Program-made: the position numbers and the translations under genes
From: Craspedostauros australis
Taxonomy: Eukaryota > Bacillariophyta > Bacillariophyceae > Mastogloiales > Achnanthaceae
Length of the DNA stretch: 64,000 nucleotides
Assembly: GCA_026770025.1 (NCBI GenBank)
Contig: JAMXDE010000017.1
Coordinates: 744,001-808,000 of the forward strand
Direction: 5' to 3'
Shown here: positions 62,039 through 64,000 of the stretch, piece by piece
Layout of the letters: the number at the start of each line of letters is the position of its first letter
How positions within the stretch are numbered: position 1 is the stretch's first letter
Notes under the pieces: model-generated
What the model saw: the letters and a program-made list of their open reading frames with translations, nothing else
The model's database searches: none
What the model was told of the DNA's origin: nothing

Positions 62039-63211
62039 TCAATCAGTGTTTGCTTCATTCCGACGTCGAGCTGTCGTCGAGTTGTCATCGAGCATAAGTT
62101 GGCGCTTTATCTCGTACATCAAATCCGCAACGTATTCAAATTGTTTCTGCAAGCCAATCAGAGTCAGCGGCGGAACGTGCAGGAACAATGAGTGGGTCGA
62201 CGGTCCCACTTGCTGTGCAAACTGGGATGGGTGATTGTCACCGCGTTCAGCATTTCTGCCATCGTCATGGTCGTCTTTGTTGCTATCGGCATGGCCATGA
62301 TTGGTCGTCTCTGTTGTGTTCGTCGTCCTGAGCAGTTCGAGGCTGTAATAGTAGGTATAATTGCAAACGAACCTACCCGGATCCTTGCTGGTCTTGATTT
62401 CGAACGGCATCATTGCACCGCCGTTCAAATGATGACTGCTGGGTGCCATCGTCTCTGTCTGCGCACGACTGCTGCTGCTGCTGTTGTTCGAGGAGAATGC
62501 CTTGATTTGCCGACCACAAATCTTGCTCAGTGGCAGCGTGGTGATGCTCTTGTGATTCCAGACGTACTTGGGATCATGCGAGCTTCTTCGCAACAGATCC
62601 GTGGAATTGTTCTTTCCTGTTCTTCCTCCTCCTGCGTCTACTCCTGAGGTTGTTGTTGTTGTTGTTGTTGTTGTTGCTGCTGCTGTGCTTCTCTGGATTG
62701 CACCAAAACCATTCTTGGCGGCTGCATCTATCTCGCAGTGACGAATGATGCATTGCTTCTTCGGTTGGTACCCCTGCTCGTCCTTGATGCGAAAGGATGC
62801 ATCGTTGTACGCGCATTCCTCCAGTTGCATCCCCTTCCCTGCGTAATTGACACCCAGATGCAGCAGCACTAGATGAGATGCGCGTGGTAGATTCGGAATG
62901 ACGTCGCGCTTGATCCGGTCCAGCGTTGTCTGCACATCGGCCACGGAGGTTTCCATCACGATCGTCTCCAATAGATGGCGCTCAGCGAGCTCGCTCTTCC
63001 ATCCAGCATCTCTGTCGGGACGCTCCGAATCCGCATGCGACACCCTGGATGAAGCTGTGTGCACGCCGCATAGATGATCGCGCAGTCCTTTGGCCAACCT
63101 CGTGGTTGGATTATCATTCACTCCACGGAAGGGACCGAACCCAGTCACAATGAACTGCACGTCATCCAAGGAAGAATTCTGGATTGTGTCCTCCATGATA
63201 TCATCACCCAT
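62039..63211 (-). CDS. Pyroglutamyl-peptidase I (C15 cysteine peptidase) with low-complexity insertions
   Basis: Protein of 390 residues from the ATG at 63211. It removes N-terminal pyroglutamate from peptides in the cytosol. Family motifs are in order: V-T-G-F-G-P-F (24-28), V-L-L-H-L-G-V-N, Q-L-E-E-C-A-Y-N-D with the catalytic Glu, G-R-F-V-C-N-Y with the catalytic Cys at about 283, and S-L-F-L-H-V-P with the catalytic His at about 345. The family is normally ~200-220 residues; the extra length comes from insertions, including one before the Cys with a Thr run encoded by ACA repeats (about 62655-62680) and Ser/Asn tracts, and an Asp/His/Asn-rich one before the His. The catalytic triad is intact, so activity is plausible. 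No targeting leader is seen. Confidence 0.88.
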   Translation of the reverse strand: MGDDIMEDTIQNSSLDDVQFIVTGFGPFRGVNDNPTTRLAKGLRDHLCGVHTASSRVSHADSERPDRDAGWKSELAERHLLETIVMETSVADVQTTLDRIKRDVIPNLPRASHLVLLHLGVNYAGKGMQLEECAYNDASFRIKDEQGYQPKKQCIIRHCEIDAAAKNGFGAIQRSTAAATTTTTTTTTSGVDAGGGRTGKNNSTDLLRRSSHDPKYVWNHKSITTLPLSKICGRQIKAFSSNNSSSSSRAQTETMAPSSHHLNGGAMMPFEIKTSKDPGRFVCNYTYYYSLELLRTTNTTETTNHGHADSNKDDHDDGRNAERGDNHPSQFAQQVGPSTHSLFLHVPPLTLIGLQKQFEYVADLMYEIKRQLMLDDNSTTARRRNEANTD

Positions 63212-64000
63212 CCTTGCATGCAATCTTCTGAAGCCGCGCCGCCGCGTGATTCTCTTTGATTGTGTCGTTTCTTCATGTGGGTGATGTTGTTTGTGAGTGT
63301 GGTGGTGATGGTGGTGGTGATGATGTGTTCTTCCAAGATGTTTTCAATTTGTTTTTGCCCAGCCTCGGCGGGAGATTGACACACTTGCGTAGTGCAGGCA
63401 TATATTATGCCAATTAATAAAATGGTAACACTGAGTTAGTATTCCGTGTCTTTTGCACGTTGCCAGGAGGATGGTTTGTCCTTCAACCGGTTTTGACGCC
63501 GTTTGATGTTGAGAACAAAGCTGTATCAGACAATGATGTAACTGTAGTAGACTTGGGAGTAAGCTGGTAAGATTGTTTCTGATTGCTTGTTTTATGTGTT
63601 AAGCTTACTATTGATAGGACGATCGAGTAAAAAGGTGGGGTTCGTGCTGTCGTACTGTAGCCGTTCTTTGTTGCGCAGCAGCATGCCGTGGTGATCCTGC
63701 ACACATACAGTCTTCCAGTATCGTCACCCATAGAGCAGCAGCTGATCCATTCACATGGATATGCTTCAAGATAGATGCATGTTCAACAGAATGACGAGAT
63801 GGACAGATGGCAGGGGTGCATGAGCTGGAGGGCGAGCAACGCATGGATTGCAGTTCAACTACACATCGTGTGTGTGGTAGCCTTTCATCACAGTATCGGT
63901 CTTGGGTACCAAATACTGTGTACGCGGAATGGACAGTCAGGTCCCGAGTCAGTCCCGGAGCTAGTCTGTCCCAACTCACTGTTGGTATCAGAATGGTAGG
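63212..64000. other. Right edge, no supported gene
   Basis: Upstream region of the peptidase gene and window end. GGTGATGGTGGTG-type repeats lie around 63298-63325. No gene is supported; a gene could start beyond the edge. Confidence 0.45.

Overview
This window is nuclear DNA from a photosynthetic stramenopile, almost certainly a diatom. Three things point there. (1) Several proteins carry bipartite or tripartite plastid-targeting leaders (signal peptide with an A-F type cleavage context, then a Ser/Thr-rich transit region, and in one case a twin-arginine lumen signal). (2) Three secreted Lys-rich proteins look like silaffin-type biosilica proteins. (3) Two gene families I know mainly from diatoms (CRAL-TRIO plus a DUF6824-like domain, and a short 'V-[RH]-F ... 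PIP' family) each occur twice. Genes are sparse, about twenty in 64 kb. Most have no intron or one to two short GT-AG introns. I cannot name the species.

Layout. 1-9 kb: two silaffin-like genes (1084-1842 and 4084-4944, plus strand) and a membrane-anchored prolyl 4-hydroxylase (6300-8540, minus). 9.3-12.3 kb: a three-exon plastid SAP-PPR protein (minus). 12.97-19.03 kb: an apparently complete DNA transposon with ~150-bp terminal inverted repeats and a 1175-residue transposase-like protein. 20-29 kb: a small plastid-leader protein, a CRAL-TRIO/DUF6824-like gene (minus), a transglutaminase-like protein (minus) and a second CRAL-TRIO/DUF6824-like gene (plus). 31.8-38 kb: an ankyrin/coiled-coil/BTB protein and a poorly resolved Ser/Arg-rich locus (both minus). 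40-44 kb: a diatom-family protein, a ~1.4-kb repeat element with two matching 10 x 20-bp arrays, and a PsbP-family thylakoid lumen protein. 44.8-50 kb: spliceosomal SmE, a TMCO1 homologue and an N6-adenine-type methyltransferase. 51-55 kb: the third and clearest silaffin-like gene, and the second member of the diatom 'PIP' family (minus). 58-63 kb: bifunctional aldehyde/alcohol dehydrogenase AdhE and a pyroglutamyl-peptidase I (minus).

This is a eukaryotic chromosome segment, so the genes do not form operons. Functional threads are the biosilica-type secreted proteins (three loci), nucleus-encoded plastid functions (SAP-PPR, PsbP-like, small acidic protein), fermentative metabolism (AdhE) and mobile DNA. 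The most interesting items are the three proteins that share signal peptide, RXL site and KxxKxxKxxK clusters; the intact transposon; and the paired 20-bp arrays. All exon boundaries were worked out by eye from reading frame and GT-AG sites. No similarity search was run.
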